Below, piece after piece: positions 24,746 through 36,299 of a stretch of 64,000 nucleotides of DNA (position 1 is the first letter of the stretch; each line of letters opens with the position of its first letter). The notes beneath the pieces were generated by a model, which searched no databases, was not told where the DNA came from, and saw only the letters and a program-made list of their open reading frames with translations. The DNA is from Pachyseris speciosa. Lineage: Eukaryota; Cnidaria; Anthozoa; Scleractinia; Pachyseridae. The position numbers and the translations under genes are program-made. The stretch is from the NCBI GenBank assembly GCA_016490735.1, contig JAEMWC010000261.1, positions 866,001-930,000 of the forward strand, given 5' to 3'.

Positions 24746-26274
24746 AGTAAACTACTGTAAAACATAATATATCCGTCTGTTCAATTTTGTCCTACTATTT
24801 GTTTTGACCACTGTCATTGTATCAAGTACATTACTAAGGCCCGTTTCAAACGTCGTGCTACTGCCGTGTCGAACTCAATTAATCGAATTAAATTCGACTC
24901 AAGCACGACGTTTCAAACCAAGTCGTGCTACTGCCGTGTCGAACTCATTTCATAAATTAACAATTTGGATTTGCTTCGTACAATGGCTGCTCAGTGTTTT
25001 GATTACGGCACCCGACGACTCTGAGTAAGAGATTGGGCAACGGCTTTTTATCCGACAGAATTAAATTCGACGTCTAAAACGAAGTCGTGCTGGAGTCGTG
25101 CGACAATCGAGCCAATTGCAACTTAGCAGGGGCACCCAACGAGCCAAATCAACCGAAAGATGTAGAAAGGAATTTTTAAGTACCTTGTGGTGTTTGAAGT
25201 TTGTTTGAAGTGATGTTTTCATAAGCTAGAAAAAGTTCATCTGTTCGGATTCCCTAGCTGAAAGTTTACTTGCCCGAAAATGTTAGGGAACAAAATCTTT
25301 CTTTGAGAAAATGCAAGCTGAAATGAACTTTCGACGACCTTTCTAGGGAACTATTTTCTTTCCGAAAATGCTAGCTGACGTTTTTGACTGCCAAAAACAG
25401 CAATTACGACCTTTCCGAAAACCTCAGGGGTTATGATTTCCCAATTTGCGACTCTTTTAGGTCACGTTTTAGTTACGAAAATCCGAGTGCACTCTTTAAT
25501 CGACGCCGAAAACCCAAGGCAAATTACCCTCCACCGAACAGATATCGACCGAAACTTGTCGTTGGGTGCCCCTGACTTAGCACGGCAGTAGCACGGGCTT
25601 ACGGTAATCCGCGAAACGAAACGAAACGAAACGAAACGAAACAATTGGTAATCGACAAAACAAAAAAAACAAAAACAAATAGATGACACGAGAAATTTGA
25701 CTTCCCTTCCAAAACTGTCCTCGCTAGATGCCTTGTTTCGCAAAATACCAATAGCGGTCGATTGGTAATCGACGAAACAAGGCTCGCAAACTATTTTCTA
25801 AAGCACCCTGCCTTCGAAAATTATCTTGTTCGATAAAGCAAATACTGGCCTACAGATGACTGGAGAAATTTGCCCTTTCTTCTAAAAACCGTCCTCGCTA
25901 GACAGATGCCACGCACCTCTCGGCCGTAACCTCCGCTAGATGCCTTGTTTCGCTAATTACCAATAGCGGTCGATTGGTAATCGACGAAACAAGGCTCGCA
26001 AACTATTGTCAAAAGCGCCCTGCTATCAAAAATTATCTTGTTCGATAAAGCAAATACTGGCCTACAGATGGCTGGAGAAACTTGCCCTTTCTTCTAAAAA
26101 CCGTCCTCGCTAGATGCCTTGTTTCGCTAAATACCAATAGCGGTCGATTGGTAATCGACGAAACAAGGCTCGCAAGCTATTTTTATAAGTGCTCTGCCTT
26201 CGAAAATTATCTTGTTCGATATAAAAGCAAATGTAACTTTCGTCGAATGAGGGATTCCGTCGAAAACTGAACCT

Positions 26275-26595
26275 CAGGGTTCGTACTCTTTGTTGGACTA
26301 AAAATTCAAGGACTTTTGAAGGACATTCCAGGGCATAAAACAAATTTTTCAAGCACTCCATGTAGTAAAAAAATGCCTTTAGAAGGTGATACTAGACGAT
26401 CGGGTTTAAGGGATAACTGCCAGATTTGTTCAAGTCTAAGTCTTTTCTAGTTCTTCCACTAAGTGGAAACAGTAAAACAGCAAATTTCAAGGTTTTTCAA
26501 GGACCCAATGTACTTTTCACTGACTTTCAAGGCCTTGAATTTTGATTTTCAAATTCAAGCACTTTCAAGGAATTTCAAGGTGCGTGTGAACCCTG
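26275..26595. mobile_element. MITE, about 320 bp
   Basis: CAGGGTTCGTAC at the left faces GTGTGAACCCTG at the right. The interior repeats TTTCAAGGA and TTCAAGCAC words on both strands. Confidence 0.6.
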
Positions 26596-26918
26596 GAACC
26601 TTGCTGAACAGTGGAAGGAAGCTCAAGCAAACCAAAGGATGGCAGCTTGAACGCCATGTTGACAGAAGAACAACAAGATTCCCGCCAAATCTGATACAAG
26701 TGACCAGCAACGGAAGTGTCACGCATTCTCTCACGTGAGAATAAATAATGGTAAATTGTCAAAAAACCAAAATAAATGAGTAATATTAGAGTGCGATCAT
26801 CTTCCGCATCAAGAAGTACCTTCGATGATACCATTTTCGATTTTAGGCTACTTAAGATTATTAATAAAGATTATTCTATTTTTTTTCATTTTCCGGGATG
26901 TATTTTAAAGGCGCTTTA

Positions 26919-27249
26919 TGCACATGTCATCGGCTTCCCCGTGGGGTCGACCCCCGGGCTAACCAGGGGGATTGTAAAATCAGTCAAGCAAACCTTAGGA
27001 ATTTCCCCGGAGGGTCGGGGAATCTCTCAAGACAAAGTCCCCTGGGTTAGGTGTCTCCCAGCAGAAAATTCCCTTGACATCCTTTTCAAACTTGTGAATT
27101 CCTCCACCCCCAAATCTTTGATCGTAGAACAATGTGAAGATTTTCCCCTACCCTCGGGCAAAGAATCCCGTCCATCCCTTTGTATTCCCCCACATATCTC
27201 CCTGGTAGGCCCGGGGGTCGACCCCAAGGGGAAGCCGATGACATGTGCA
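26919..27249. mobile_element. Foldback with 42-bp near-perfect arms
   Basis: The left arm begins TGCACATGTCATCGGCTTCC (26919) and ends at the GTCGACCCCCGGGC block (26960); the right arm, 27207-27249, is its inverse with a single-base difference. The 246-bp centre is C-rich with no recognised gene. Confidence 0.7.
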
Positions 27250-27434
27250 TTAACTCTGCGTTTGCGAGCCTTGCTTCGTCGATTACCAATCGACCGCTAT
27301 CGGTAATTAGCGAAACAAGGCATCTAGCGAGGACGGTTTTTAGAAGAAAGGGCAAATTTCTCCAGTCATCTGTAGGCCAGTATTTGTTTTATGGAACAAG
27401 ATAATTTTCGAAGGCAGGGCGCTTTTGACAATAG

Positions 27435-27819
27435 TGAAAACGTAAAGCTTGTGGGATGTGGCTGGAGTGACAAGGATATACCTCACAAATTAATGTGATT
27501 TGGTAAGCTGAAGCCACTCTAAAGGCACTAAGGCCAAATGGTAGCAAATTTGTGAGGTATATCCTTGTCACTCCAGCCACATCCCACAAGCTTTACGTTT
27601 TCACTGCTTGTTTTATGGATATGTGGGTACTTGAGCCTGAGCATTAGCTATGCCATGCTGATGAGGCCTAACAAGGCCGAAACAGCTGTCCATGGCTGCT
27701 AATGCTTGGGCTCAATCTTTGTATTGGTAGATTTAAGGGGTAATGCCCGCTACCATTTGGCCTTAGTGCCTTTAGAGTGGCTTCAGCTTACCAAATCACA
27801 TTAATTTGTGAGGTATATC
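27435..27819 (+). mobile_element. Retrozyme-like insertion carrying a hammerhead ribozyme
   Basis: A 385-bp insertion is bounded by the 14-bp direct repeat GCTTTTGACAATAG (27421-27434 and 27820-27833), a target-site duplication, since the same word is uninterrupted in a sister repeat unit near 27993. Inside, the word AATTTGTGAGGTATATC occurs at 27547 and again at 27803, a 256-bp period; the hammerhead lies between them. The first 110 bp or so (27435-27545) are the inverse of the sequence that spans the unit boundary, so the element reads as an inverted partial unit joined to one full unit plus a few bases of the next. This fits reverse transcription of a multimeric or circular ribozyme RNA with a 5' inversion, as expected for retrozymes. 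No protein is encoded. Confidence 0.75.
27631..27715 (+). ncRNA. Type I hammerhead ribozyme
   Basis: All core elements are in place. CTGATGA is at 27658-27664, stem II is GGCC (27665-27668) with GGCC (27675-27678) closing a 6-base loop, and GAAA follows at 27679-27682. Stem III is two base pairs (AC with GT) with an AGCT loop, and GTC ends at 27690, so cleavage is predicted between 27690 and 27691. Stem I pairs GCCATG (27652-27657) with CATGGC (27691-27696), then after an internal loop extends through GCATTAGC with GCTAATGC and a further GAGCC/GGCTC helix, out to about 27631 and 27715. A very short stem III is typical of metazoan retrozyme and Penelope hammerheads, which may act as dimers. 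Confidence 0.9.
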
Positions 27820-28516
27820 GCTTTTGACAATAGTTTGCGAGCCTTGTTTCGTCGATTACCAATCGACCGCTATTGGTAATTAGCGAAACAAGGCATCTAG
27901 CGAGGACGGTTTTTAGAAGAAAGGGCAAATTTCTCCAGTCATCTGTAGGCCAGTATTTGCTTTATCGAACAAGATAAGTTTCGAAGGCAGGGCGCTTTTG
28001 ACAATAGTTTGCGAGCCTTGTTTCGTCGATTACCAATCGACCGCTATTGGTAATTAGCGAAACAAGGCATCTAGCGAGGACAGTTTTGGAAGGGAGGTCA
28101 AATTTCTCGTGTTATCTATTTGTTTTTGTTTTTTTGTTTTGTCGATTACCAATTGTTTCGTTTCGTTTCGTTTCGTTTCGCGGATTACCGTAAGCCAGTA
28201 GCACGACGTTTGAAACAGGTCTAAGATGTTGAACTATTAAAACTTATTGTTGTGTTCAACTTTGCAACTGGCTTATGACACTGACGGCAGCCCACAATCC
28301 ACTTTCCCTGAATATTTGTACGCAGTCAATACAATAAAAAAAGCTACATTAACTGACACAAGAGACGGCGTCAGCTTTCGAATGCAAAACTTATCATACA
28401 TAGCCATCTTAACAGTTACCAAGCCTAGCAAGATCCGAACGCACTCTCTAATCTACGATTACTACTAGTCTTAACTCACTTTTCTTATTTGTCCCATCTT
28501 ATTTACGTTTGACCGT

Positions 28517-28873
28517 GGGCGCTTTCCATTCAACCAAAATTTTTCGAGATTTCCGGTTCGAAATCGAGTTCCGGGAAAAGTTTCCGAAAATTTAGGAATA
28601 CGTTTTGAGTGCACCCTCTTTGCCGGAATTTCCAGAATTACCGAAATTTTCGTGTTCCATTCGCGATAGATATCGGTTTTAGTCTCCCTATCGGGCGTGA
28701 GCTCACGTGAACAAGCGGAAAAACCAATAAGCGGACGAAGCACCTTCAGCATGTCAATGCACGTGACCTAGAATTCTGGGACGTGGTCGGACGCTTTCCA
28801 TTCGCCCCGTCCATTCGACCAGCGAAAATACCGAAAATTTGTACCGGTTTTTTTCGCTCAGTGGAAAGCGCCC
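28517..28873. mobile_element. TIR element with GGGCGCTTTCCA ends
   Basis: GGGCGCTTTCCATT at 28517 faces AGTGGAAAGCGCCC ending at 28873; another related word, GACGCTTTCCATTCG, is at about 28790. Non-coding. Confidence 0.65.
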
Positions 28874-29090
28874 CGAGGCTCTATTTCCGCCGCTCACTCG
28901 GGTCCGCGGTTCACCGCGGTTTCAGTTTCCAGTTTCTCCTCTCTAGCCTCGAGATCATGTTGCTTTCGCGTTGCTCTCGCGCGCATCGTCATTTCTAAAA
29001 CGTCACTTCCGGTTAACATCCAGAAAAAACCGATAATTGTCCTCGGAAATCTGTGCTAGGTTTATATCGTTGTTGTCTGGTATCAGAGTA

Positions 29091-29132
29091 ATGGCGCAGT
29101 GTAGCAACTCCCGATTGCGAGATTCTCAAGCA
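29091..29132 (+). CDS. Candidate first coding exon of an unidentified gene
   Basis: ATG at 29091 starts a 14-codon reading frame (MAQCSNSRLRDSQA) ending at a perfect GTAAGT donor at 29133. The preceding 200 bp are relatively GC- and CpG-rich, as many animal promoters are. I found no convincing downstream exon, so this may be coincidence. Confidence 0.25.
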
Positions 29133-29738
29133 GTAAGTATTGCACTTGTTCTTTTGGTACTTTTCAGCTTTCGCTGTTGTCTGATAGTGGTAGGTGGCGA
29201 TCCGAAGCTCGAAGCGCAGCGAGTTTTACCGTTCAATATGTACAGTTGTATGAACTTATTTTGGTTTCCCGCACTCTGATTTATAAACAGAAGCTTAAGT
29301 ATTCTGTTAACCGTCCTTGGAACGAAAAGCCGTTCTAGAAAGGTCGTTCTAAAAGCAGTCTTTCCCAAGCTACTCAAGTCTCGGATTGTATGGAGGGAGT
29401 AGCCAGTCGACTCGACCAAATGTTTTATAATTACTAATCTTGATATTTTGCAATCCATTAGTAAGGTTACATTTTCAAACCGAGAAAACAGATAATTCGT
29501 GCGCTATGTCTTCTAGTGTAGAAGGCAAATGCTCTTATTAAATTCAGTTTATAGGCACTTAATGAATTTCCTGTGGTTATGTTGGCTTATGTTGACAAAT
29601 TGGTCCTTGACAACTCCAAAGATCCTGTTGTTTGTTTTGACTTCACCCGACTAATGAACTCGGTTTTTACACGGTCCTCGACTGCGACGCAAATCTTAGT
29701 GACTTTGGAAGATTTTCATTGTTTTTGGTGTAATACAT

Positions 29739-29753
29739 AGAGGATATTACATG

Positions 29754-29786
<33 letters not shown>

Positions 29787-29816
29787 CGCAGCGAACGAGT
29801 GAGATATCGAGTTGAC

Positions 29817-29847
<31 letters not shown>

Positions 29848-29864
29848 GGCATGTAATATTCTGT
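29739..29864. mobile_element. Palindromic MITE, 126 bp
   Basis: The left arm includes GGATATTACATGCCCGCGC and GGATATGAATTTTATCTT; the right arm carries the inverses AAGATAAAATTCATATCC and GCGGGCATGTAATATTC. Arms are about 42 bp with a ~42-bp loop. Confidence 0.75.
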
Positions 29865-29865
29865 T

Positions 29866-30344
29866 TATTATATAACACCAGTGAAATACCAAACCATTTT
29901 ACTTTAATATTTTCAATGGTCTTAAAGTAGAACGTGTCGTTACTAAACATGGAAGAAGTACATGGACGAAAACCAAATTCATTTGATAAAGTCTAAAATG
30001 ATGGTCCCTAGAATTCTAGATTCCGAGGAAAGCCAGTTGTAAACAACAATATTTTTGACCACTTCTAGACGTCAAAAACTAACAGTTACTCTCGTCTAAT
30101 GTAATAAAGACAAAGCGCGAGAAAATCGTTCAAAGCCAAAAGAGCAAAAACAAAGTACTTTATAAGATGTAATTACAAATATTAGAAACAAAAGAAAGCG
30201 TAAAGGTTTCTCAAATTCATTTTGTAACTGATTTACCGTTCAACTCACTGTTCACATGTTCATGGTTCAATTTTCCTGACTGCTCCCACTCCCACTGGTG
30301 ATCTCTTCACATGTGAAGATAACATGTTATCTTCACGTGTGAAG

Positions 30345-30397
<53 letters not shown>

Positions 30398-30400
30398 TAA
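29866..30400. mobile_element. MITE with 28-bp terminal inverted repeats, 535 bp
   Basis: The left end (29866-29893) contains TATAACACCAGTGAAATACC; the right end (30372-30400) contains GGTATTTCACTGGTGTTTAT. Near the right end, CACATGTGAAGATAACATG followed by its inverse (about 30308-30345) forms a hairpin. It abuts the palindromic element at 29739, and the two may be parts of one composite element. Confidence 0.75.
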
Positions 30401-30408
30401 ATGTAGTT

Positions 30409-30651
30409 ATGTTACCGAGCTTCACAGCGCTGTTTGTAGCTTCTAAACAGCTTTGTGCTCATGCAGTTGCAAGTTCAGGGAAGAAGAAGTTTAAGTATTT
30501 GAAATTTTTAAAAGCTATAAGCTTACTTCTGCGCTCAATTGTAGGTCCATTTGTTCAGAATGGATTTTTAACAGCAGGCAGCTACTGTAGTGGTAATCTT
30601 TCGGGAGCTTATTTTGTTTATCGTAAGCTTAAATCAGAAGATAAAATCTAG
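30409..30651 (+). CDS. Unidentified 80-codon open reading frame
   Basis: ATG at 30409 opens a frame ending at 30651 (MLPSFTALFVASKQL... RKLKSEDKI), with a hydrophobic middle segment. It starts only 9 bp after a MITE end. No family is recognised and nothing supports expression; a chance frame is quite possible. Confidence 0.2.
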   Translation: MLPSFTALFVASKQLCAHAVASSGKKKFKYLKFLKAISLLLRSIVGPFVQNGFLTAGSYCSGNLSGAYFVYRKLKSEDKI

Positions 30652-30731
30652 AGTGAGCATTAATTAAGAAAATTTAATTGAATAACCGGCTGGAACATTG
30701 CCCAAATGAAAATTGAGACTAGCCATCAGGG

Positions 30732-30733
<2 letters not shown>

Positions 30734-30799
<66 letters not shown>
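30734..30799. repeat. (AAT)n microsatellite, about 22 units
   Basis: Perfect trinucleotide tract. Confidence 0.95.
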
Positions 30800-30803
<4 letters not shown>

Positions 30804-32539
30804 AAAAATTTCCAAGGAGAATCATTGTTTTACTTACATACCAAATCAGGGGATAATTTCAGAGTTTCAATACTTCTTCTCTGACAAGAAATGAACAAAA
30901 ATACAAAACAAAATTAGGAAAACTGTGCCTGGGAGTTGGAGTAAATATTAATATTGTCCACAGTATATATGAACCGCCAATAATCGCAGCTTGCTAAAAA
31001 CACTTTCCTCTGGTTTAGTCCATATATATGATCAATGGTAGATGGACTTTTACCTTTAAAACCCACCTGCTTCCATCAAGGTATCAACAGATTAACCAAA
31101 CCAATTTCATATAGCATTAAACTTATTGAAGAAAATTTAAAGCTATATGTAAGTTATTCTCTCTTTTATCTTCTCCAGTTGTAGATTAAGAAATAACTAA
31201 AAGATCTAAAGAATTTGTCGCCTTTCATATCCATTTGTATATGCAAGAGGCAGCCTTCTGTTGGGTTCTTGGGGAGCACTGCTTGATATATATATACAAT
31301 AATATATAATTTACAAGTATGTTATTATTTTAGTATTATTTCCACTTCATCACACCTCCTCATCTGTCCTACACCATTGTTAATAATACATCTGTCATAC
31401 TATGTTGCATTCATGTTAACCAGATTTTCTCTAGTTTGTATATTTGGTATCATTTATTAATACTGATTGTTACATTGTATACCACTGCCATAATGGCACC
31501 TTAGAGAGTTGTCATCTTAAAGAGTGGCCATAAATTTTGGATTTGTAATTCATTTCTTGTAGTGCATGTATTACATATGGAAACAAGTTTTCTTATAGAA
31601 ACTGTTTTCTGGCTATCTGTTGTTTACACACTGCTCCTTTGTGGATAATTATGTGTTGGTGTTAAGATTCTTTTAATTGATTTTTTTCCTTTTACAAGCT
31701 GCTGCACTTTATCATTCCATTATTTTGTCTAGCTTAGTGGACAGCCTGACTCAGATAATGTCAATTACCACTGTTCATGATCATATTTTTCCAAGATAAA
31801 ACAAATGAGGCCTTGAATCGTCATGCAGTTGAAATCTGGTTATATTACTAGGGATGGTGAATGGTAAATCCAGAGACTAATACATTTTCTGCGAGCCCGA
31901 GACTTTCTTAGCCTTGCGAAAGAAATCGAGACTCTGAAACGATGTTGCATAAAAAATCAAGAAGGCGAGACCTGTGAAATTTGACAAAAATTCTACAAGA
32001 CATGTAGTTTTTCAACAACCATTTGCCACCTCTATTACTGATCACAAAGGAAATCCAGTCAGATAATTAGCCGTAAATCATTCATAGTATTTTATTGTGT
32101 ATTATTTTTCTCTGCTCAAATTCCCATCAGCCACCTATCTAATCATAAGAAAAGTCTTGAAACTAAATAGCTATAACCAGATGGGACCCAGATATTACTG
32201 CATGGACAGTATACACATCTGAATGGCATATCTATATTTTTATTTTACATGGACCTTGTATGCCTGCTGTAATAGGACAGTTCCAGAGTAATAAGTTTTT
32301 TTTTGTGGATCTCACATTTAAACCTGTTGAGTTTTTTCTCCAAAAAGTGTTGCTGATAGTTCATTCTTGGCATTAACCATATATATGATTATATGACAAG
32401 ACAACATGACCTTGTGTGACTTTGTTCAATCTCAGCAATAATATTTTGTTCTTATTTACTTGTGTAAAACAATAATTGGTGGACTCTGACCTCTAATACA
32501 GCTGTCCAGTCAAATGGTTAATTCCTCGTATCATTATGA
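30800..32539. other. No recognised feature
   Basis: AT-rich unique sequence with no open frame of interest and no repeat that I can define. Confidence 0.5.
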
Positions 32540-33246
32540 CAGGGCTTCTGATAGGTAGTGGAAAAAGTTTAATTTCTTGGATTTTCAGGGGCAAATTCGC
32601 GTAAAAATTGGCCGATATCGCAGGATTTTTGCAGGAAGAAAGTCAGATTTCACTGGAAAAATCGGCTGATTTAGCGGGAAAAAGTTGAATTTCGAAATTT
32701 TCAGGGGCAAATGTGCAGGAAAATCGGTCGATTTCACAGGAAATTTGGGGGGGCAAACTTCACCAGAAAACAATCAGTACCAAAAACAGCCGATTTCTTT
32801 GGAATTTTTTGGGCAAATTTCACTAAAATCAATCAATTTTGTGTTGATATGACCAGCGTTGTTTAACATTTTTTTTTTACAGAGATAATCATTTGTTTTT
32901 CAACAACAATTCGCTCGAGAAATGAGCGAATGCTTAAGCAGTTAACATTATGGCTAGAGCCCAGTTTTTCGCAACGTTCATCTAAGAACGCCTGGTAGTT
33001 TTGGGACGTTGTTTACTTGTTGTATTGACGAAGTTTCAAGATAAATTTGGATGTTTGTGGTGAATAAAACAGGTCTAATAGCCAAGATAAGTATCAAATA
33101 TGTTTTGTCAACATGTATTTGATAATATTTCTGGCAGATTTTGTGGTATTTTGCGTTTTTTTGGGGGGGGGGGAGAATTTTGTGGGATTTCACGGATTTA
33201 CCTGAATTTCGCGGGTCTGCGACCGCATGAAATATCAGAAGCCCTG
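32540..33246. mobile_element. TIR element, 707 bp
   Basis: CAGGGCTTCTGATA at 32540-32553 is matched in exact inverse at 33233-33246. The left part repeats TTTCAGGGGCAAA and AAATCGG(C/T)(C/T)GAT words several times; the right part has GGATTTCACGGATTT words and a G run. Non-coding. Confidence 0.7.
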
Positions 33247-33716
33247 TTATAAACAAAATTGGAATCCACTCATTCCTGTGACCATCACTGACTACTCCTA
33301 CATGGTTTTACCAAAAGCTTAGAGAAAAATCTGTGATTCAATCAACCATATTATAATGGCATTTTGATAAATGGGGCAAGGATTTTGTATGCTGGAAATT
33401 TGACTCTGATTATAGTGAATGAAAATACCAGGATTTTTTTTACTTCTAATACATACATTGCCAGAAAGGGTAAACTAGTGAAAACATTATAAGATACAGT
33501 TGTAGTACTCCTTAACCCCTGGTGTGTCTACTTGCAAATCCGTTTGGCCAGGACTTGCGTGCAGTTGTCTTAACTTGCGATGATTTGTGCTTACGTTGGT
33601 TGAGATTAAATTTGCATGCAAGTCGATGCTAGTTTTTCATCGTTTGGCCACCCATCCCAAGTCAATGCAAGTTGAGTGATGTCTATTCATTGTTACAGCA
33701 ACCTATTAGCCAATGT

Positions 33717-34410
33717 AATAATATACATGAAAAAATTTCTCGATTCTGATTGGCTAAGAGAAGTGCAGTTTTTAGGAAACACCGGTGCAGAAAAAAGGTA
33801 ATTCAGTGCAGAAAAAAGGAAATACAGTGCAAAACAAGGTAAAAAAGCTGAGGATTCTGATTGGTTGATAAACAAAGGCGCTGCGATTGAGCCAATCAAA
33901 CGCGGCCTCTGAATGGCGCAAAGTCTGAAGAGCTGCAAGCGACTCTGCGAGCCAAAACAATGGCTGGCTTTTTGAGCAGGTTTTCTTTCTTCGTGACCGC
34001 AATAACAGCAGAGAAGCTGCAAAACAGCTCTAAAAAAGGAGAAACGGCTGCGAAAAGCACTGTATTTTAGCTGTCTGTTTGGAAACAGTGGTGTCCAGAG
34101 AAGGGAATTACCGACGTAATTGGAATTACGTGTCCGTTGATGGAGTGACGCCGAGATTAATAAACAAACAAGGACAAACAAGGCAAAGATAACGAACTAG
34201 AAAGCCTGAAGGTAATGTTTACAGCGCTTGATAGACACTCAGCAAACAAAGTAGCCTTATAGCTATAGCCTGTAATTGTTTAGCCAGTTTTTACAGCTAA
34301 AAACGCTTTTAAAACATCGAGAAAACTGTTGTTTTGGTTCACCTTAGCTTCGTTGCGTTGCTTCTGCAACGTTAAGAAGCTATCTCGCAATTTTTTCATG
34401 TATATTATTA
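33717..34410. mobile_element. TIR element, about 694 bp
   Basis: TAATAATATACATGAAAAAA at 33717 faces TTTTTTCATGTATATTATTA ending at 34410. The interior repeats GTGCAGAAAAAAGG and GATTCTGATTGG words. Minus-strand open frames inside look spurious. Confidence 0.7.
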
Positions 34411-34414
34411 ATAA

Positions 34415-34422
34415 GTAATCAC

Positions 34423-34458
<36 letters not shown>

Positions 34459-34528
34459 TTGTAAATTTTTTTCAAAGACCACAAATTGCACTCGCCCTAC
34501 GGGCTCGTGCAATTTTGTGAGCCTTTGA

Positions 34529-34564
<36 letters not shown>

Positions 34565-34582
34565 TCGAAATCATGTGATTAC
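34415..34582. mobile_element. Palindromic MITE, 168 bp
   Basis: The arms contain GTAATCACATGATTT / AAATCATGTGATTAC and CAATTTGGAATAAATAAGC / GCTTATTTATTCCAAATTG, making a near-complete hairpin. It abuts the previous element. Confidence 0.8.
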
Positions 34583-35096
34583 CTATACAAATATGGGATA
34601 TGTAGTCTTGAAATGGTTTTTTTTTGCGACTTGCATGTACTTGGGAGGAGACTTACATGTACGAGTCTGTTTGGCCACCCAATGCAAGTTTGTACGCGGC
34701 TACATGCGAGTCCGTTTGGCGAAGGCTTTAGAATATATATTACATGTAGTTCTACTTCCATGTATGTAAACTGTAACATATCATTGTGTTTACAAATTAG
34801 GAGTATCTAGATCTAATAGTTATTTATATAACTGACAAACAAACATGTCTACTATCAATGGAAAAAAGTAAGAAATGGCTATAACTGCTAAACAAAATAT
34901 TAATAGAGATGTGAGAGTAGTGGTGTCTGGTAAGTTGATGAGCTGAGTGAACAATTTTCCCTTGCACTTCAATTTTTACTGGAATATATATTTAAAAATT
35001 AGATTATGAGCTCGAGATTTCTATCGCATGAGGGCACAGCCCGAATCAGCTATCACGCATAGAAATAGAGAGCGAATAATCTAAAGTAATTGTTTT

Positions 35097-35589
35097 AGTA
35101 TAAATCTGCTACTTGTTCAAAACTAAACAAGCCAATTATTTAAATCCTCCTCGCAGACACTTCGAAAAGATGTAGAAGCGACCGCCATTTTGTTGACAAC
35201 CGCTACTCGCTATCTATGTAATACATAAAATATGAGCAGAAGACCTTTATGGGCATTTAAAACGGCGAGCTGCAGGCGAGCCGTTTTAAAGCCCATAAAG
35301 GTCGGACGCAAATATTTTATGTTATTTGTGAAATGAAACAATAGATTTTGTTTGTCGTGTTTGTAATATTAATCAGTAGAGATCTATAACAAAGTTAATG
35401 CATACTAATTAGCGGAGCAGGACACTTTTATGAAAGTTAATAATTTTTATTGGGGTTTAGAGAGGTATACATGTTACTGGTTGTTAGTGTTATGAATTAT
35501 TAATGAATTTTACAACACAGAATAGATAGCGAGTAGCATAGCCAATCAGAGAGCGGCATTCATGAGAGAACGCTAGTAGATTTATACTA
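35097..35589. mobile_element. Nested foldback, two shells
   Basis: The outer shell pairs TAGTATAAATCTGCTAC (35097) with GTAGATTTATACTA (ending 35589), and GCTACTCGCTATCT (35203) with AGATAGCGAGTAGC (about 35524). The inner palindrome at 35221-35325 pairs CCTTTATGGGC/GCCCATAAAGG and TTTAAAACGGC/GCCGTTTTAAA. It looks like one MITE inserted in another. Confidence 0.65.
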
Positions 35590-36050
35590 AATATATATAA
35601 AAAGTTACTTAATAGGCTTCTTAAAGAGCATTTAATTTTACATTTGTGTGTACTTTGGCAGCAACAAAAGAAGATCTAGTCTACATTTTATAGTGGTGGT
35701 GGACAGGTGTATTAGATTAAATATGTAAATTGTCTGTGTGCAAGGTGAGAATGTACTGAAGTTGTTATGCTGGGACTTGAAGGAGTTGAAGCAGGACAGT
35801 TAGATATATGGGCAGCAAAATGTAGCTATGTTTTGAAATGCTAAATGTTGAAGTAAAGTACAGTTTATACATTTAAGTATGCAAGGGCATTTAGAAATTT
35901 CCAGATCATTTTCTCTTAACACCAGTTATATCAGCATTCTGTTGAGATTGATGAGATCTGGCTTATAAATTGTTGTTGATATAAGTACTACCTTGGAAAA
36001 ATTGCATTGAGGCATTCAGACTGTTTGCTCAGTTGTCGTTCGGCACCAAG

Positions 36051-36188
36051 GTTTTAGCCAGTAGGATGTCCAGGCGTCCTGTGGACGCCAACTTTTAAAA
36101 GAAATTCAAGGAAAATTCACTTTATCTCTTATAGTTTTATGGGAAAACATGCCTGCTGGACGCCCAGTTTTCAATTTCTGGCTAAAAG
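36051..36188. mobile_element. Short MITE, about 138 bp
   Basis: GTTTTAGCCAG at the left faces CTGGCTAAAA at the right, with a second inverted pair GGCGTCC / GGACGCC inside. Confidence 0.55.
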
Positions 36189-36299
36189 TCTGTTCGGCAT
36201 ACCACTCTGAAGAAGAAACTGCCCTCACGCTGAAACCCAGGGCTTATCACTGCACAGCCAAATTTCACATTTGTCAGTGACTAAACTAAGAATATTAAA

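Larger units (their letters stand above)
24836..28222. mobile_element. Large foldback element with internal tandem repeats, 3.4 kb
   Basis: Outer ends AGGCCCGTTTCAAACGTCG (24836) and CGACGTTTGAAACAGGTCT (ending 28222) are inverted copies. Inward, the left arm from about 25598 to 26235 and the right arm from about 27270 to 28194 are also inverted: each starts with a (GAAAC)n tract next to CTTACGGTAATCCGC, then carries about three tandem copies of a ~170-220-bp unit containing the palindrome-like word GGTCGATTGGTAATCGAC. The centre holds a MITE (26275-26595), a second foldback (26919-27249) and, in the right arm, a hammerhead-bearing insertion (27435-27819). No transposase was found. Confidence 0.75.

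Noticed and set aside
26776..27306. 176-codon plus-strand frame
   Set aside because: It crosses the palindromic arms of the foldback at 26919-27249 and changes character at their borders; no domain recognised.
30735..30894. 62-codon frame rich in isoleucine
   Set aside because: Translation of the (AAT)n microsatellite.
33693..34181. 162-codon minus-strand frame
   Set aside because: It lies inside a non-coding TIR element and runs through its terminal repeat; it resembles no protein.
36205..36245. Hammerhead-like words CTGAAGAAG and GAAAC
   Set aside because: No stem II or stem I can be formed around them.
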